Below, one piece after another: positions 63,916-64,000 of a DNA stretch of 64,000 nucleotides. This DNA comes from DSWT01 sp035420085. Lineage in GTDB: Bacteria; Chloroflexota; Anaerolineae; B4-G1; SLSP01. Both the position numbers and the translations under genes were made by a program. A model generated the notes under the pieces. That model ran no database searches and was not told the origin of the DNA. It saw nothing but the letters and a program-made list of their open reading frames with translations. How positions within the stretch are numbered: the stretch's first letter is position 1; each line of letters opens with the position of its first letter. The stretch spans positions 1-64,000 of the forward strand of contig DAOLUH010000023.1 in assembly GCA_035420085.1 (NCBI GenBank). The letters are read 5' to 3'.

Positions 63916-64000
63916 CTACAGTTCTTCGTGCGCTGTCCGCGCGATGATTTCGTCCTGTAGCGCCTTGCCGAGATCGCAAAAGTAATCGCTGTAGCCGGCC
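63916..64000 (-). CDS. C-terminal end of an unidentified protein, cut by the window edge
   Basis: The minus-strand frame from the edge to the TAG at 63916-63918 encodes 27 residues ending ARTAHEEL and containing AGYSDYFCDLGKALQDEII. The frame is open to the edge and has normal codon use, so it is probably the end of a real gene. The fragment is too short to assign a family. Confidence 0.45.
   Translation of the reverse strand, partial: AGYSDYFCDLGKALQDEIIARTAHEEL

Noticed and set aside
63755..63979. 74-residue frame on the minus strand
   Set aside because: It runs through a dispersed repeat and overlaps the end of another probable gene at the window edge.

Overview
The window is chromosomal DNA, about 60% G+C, from a bacterium that most resembles the phylum Chloroflexota (Anaerolineae-like). 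This is inferred from the gene families: a DUF3048 lipoprotein, an AIM24 protein, a DUF5107/TPR protein, an EF-Ts without the C-terminal extension, and large secreted proteins ending in a Y-L-P-L-V-L-R-like motif. No rRNA is present to confirm it. There is one tRNA, no CRISPR array and no intact mobile element.

Layout. 0-7 kb: the tail of a spermidine-synthase-like methyltransferase-fold protein, a GNAT acetyltransferase, a DUF3048 lipoprotein, tRNA-Val(CAC) followed at once by an integrase-like remnant, a minus-strand lspA-hydrolase pair, and a secreted protein resembling the animal vitellogenin/lipid-transfer N-terminal module. 7-11 kb: a three-gene operon (unrecognised enzyme-like protein, ROK sugar kinase, deoxyribose-phosphate aldolase), then an AIM24 protein. 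12-25 kb: a housekeeping minus-strand run transcribed rpsB-tsf-pyrH-frr-uppS-cdsA-rho, then a membrane protein and glgP. Upstream of rpsB, on the plus strand, lie an Amt-like membrane protein without its twin histidines, rsmD and an orphan winged-helix regulator.

26-52 kb is the unusual part: four consecutive plus-strand genes for very large secreted proteins. They are a 4623-aa subtilase, an 1802-aa multidomain protein, an 1141-aa M14 carboxypeptidase and an 824-aa subtilase. They share carboxypeptidase-regulatory-like domains, BACON-like beta-sandwich domains, PKD domains and the C-terminal Y-L-P motif. In the 4623-aa protein seven BACON-like domains each carry a different extra domain at one fixed loop, while an eighth copy is uninterrupted. 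An 88-bp tandem repeat array with paired hairpins lies between the first two genes.

52-64 kb: a small secreted protein gene convergent with the second subtilase, a 44-bp perfect palindrome at the promoter of uvrA, a GH4 glycosidase, a flavodoxin-like protein, a DUF433/DUF5615 toxin-antitoxin-like pair, a DUF5107/TPR protein, a metallophosphoesterase and an M55 D-aminopeptidase. The intergenic spaces carry several families of short palindromic or word-like repeats.

Functionally, the core genes cover translation (rpsB, tsf, frr, rsmD), UMP and lipid precursors (pyrH, uppS, cdsA), transcription termination (rho) and repair (uvrA). The accessory genes suggest a heterotroph that breaks down extracellular protein (subtilases, M14, M55) and uses sugars or storage glucan (GH4, ROK kinase, DeoC, GlgP, DUF5107). 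All functions are read from sequence motifs alone; no database search was possible.
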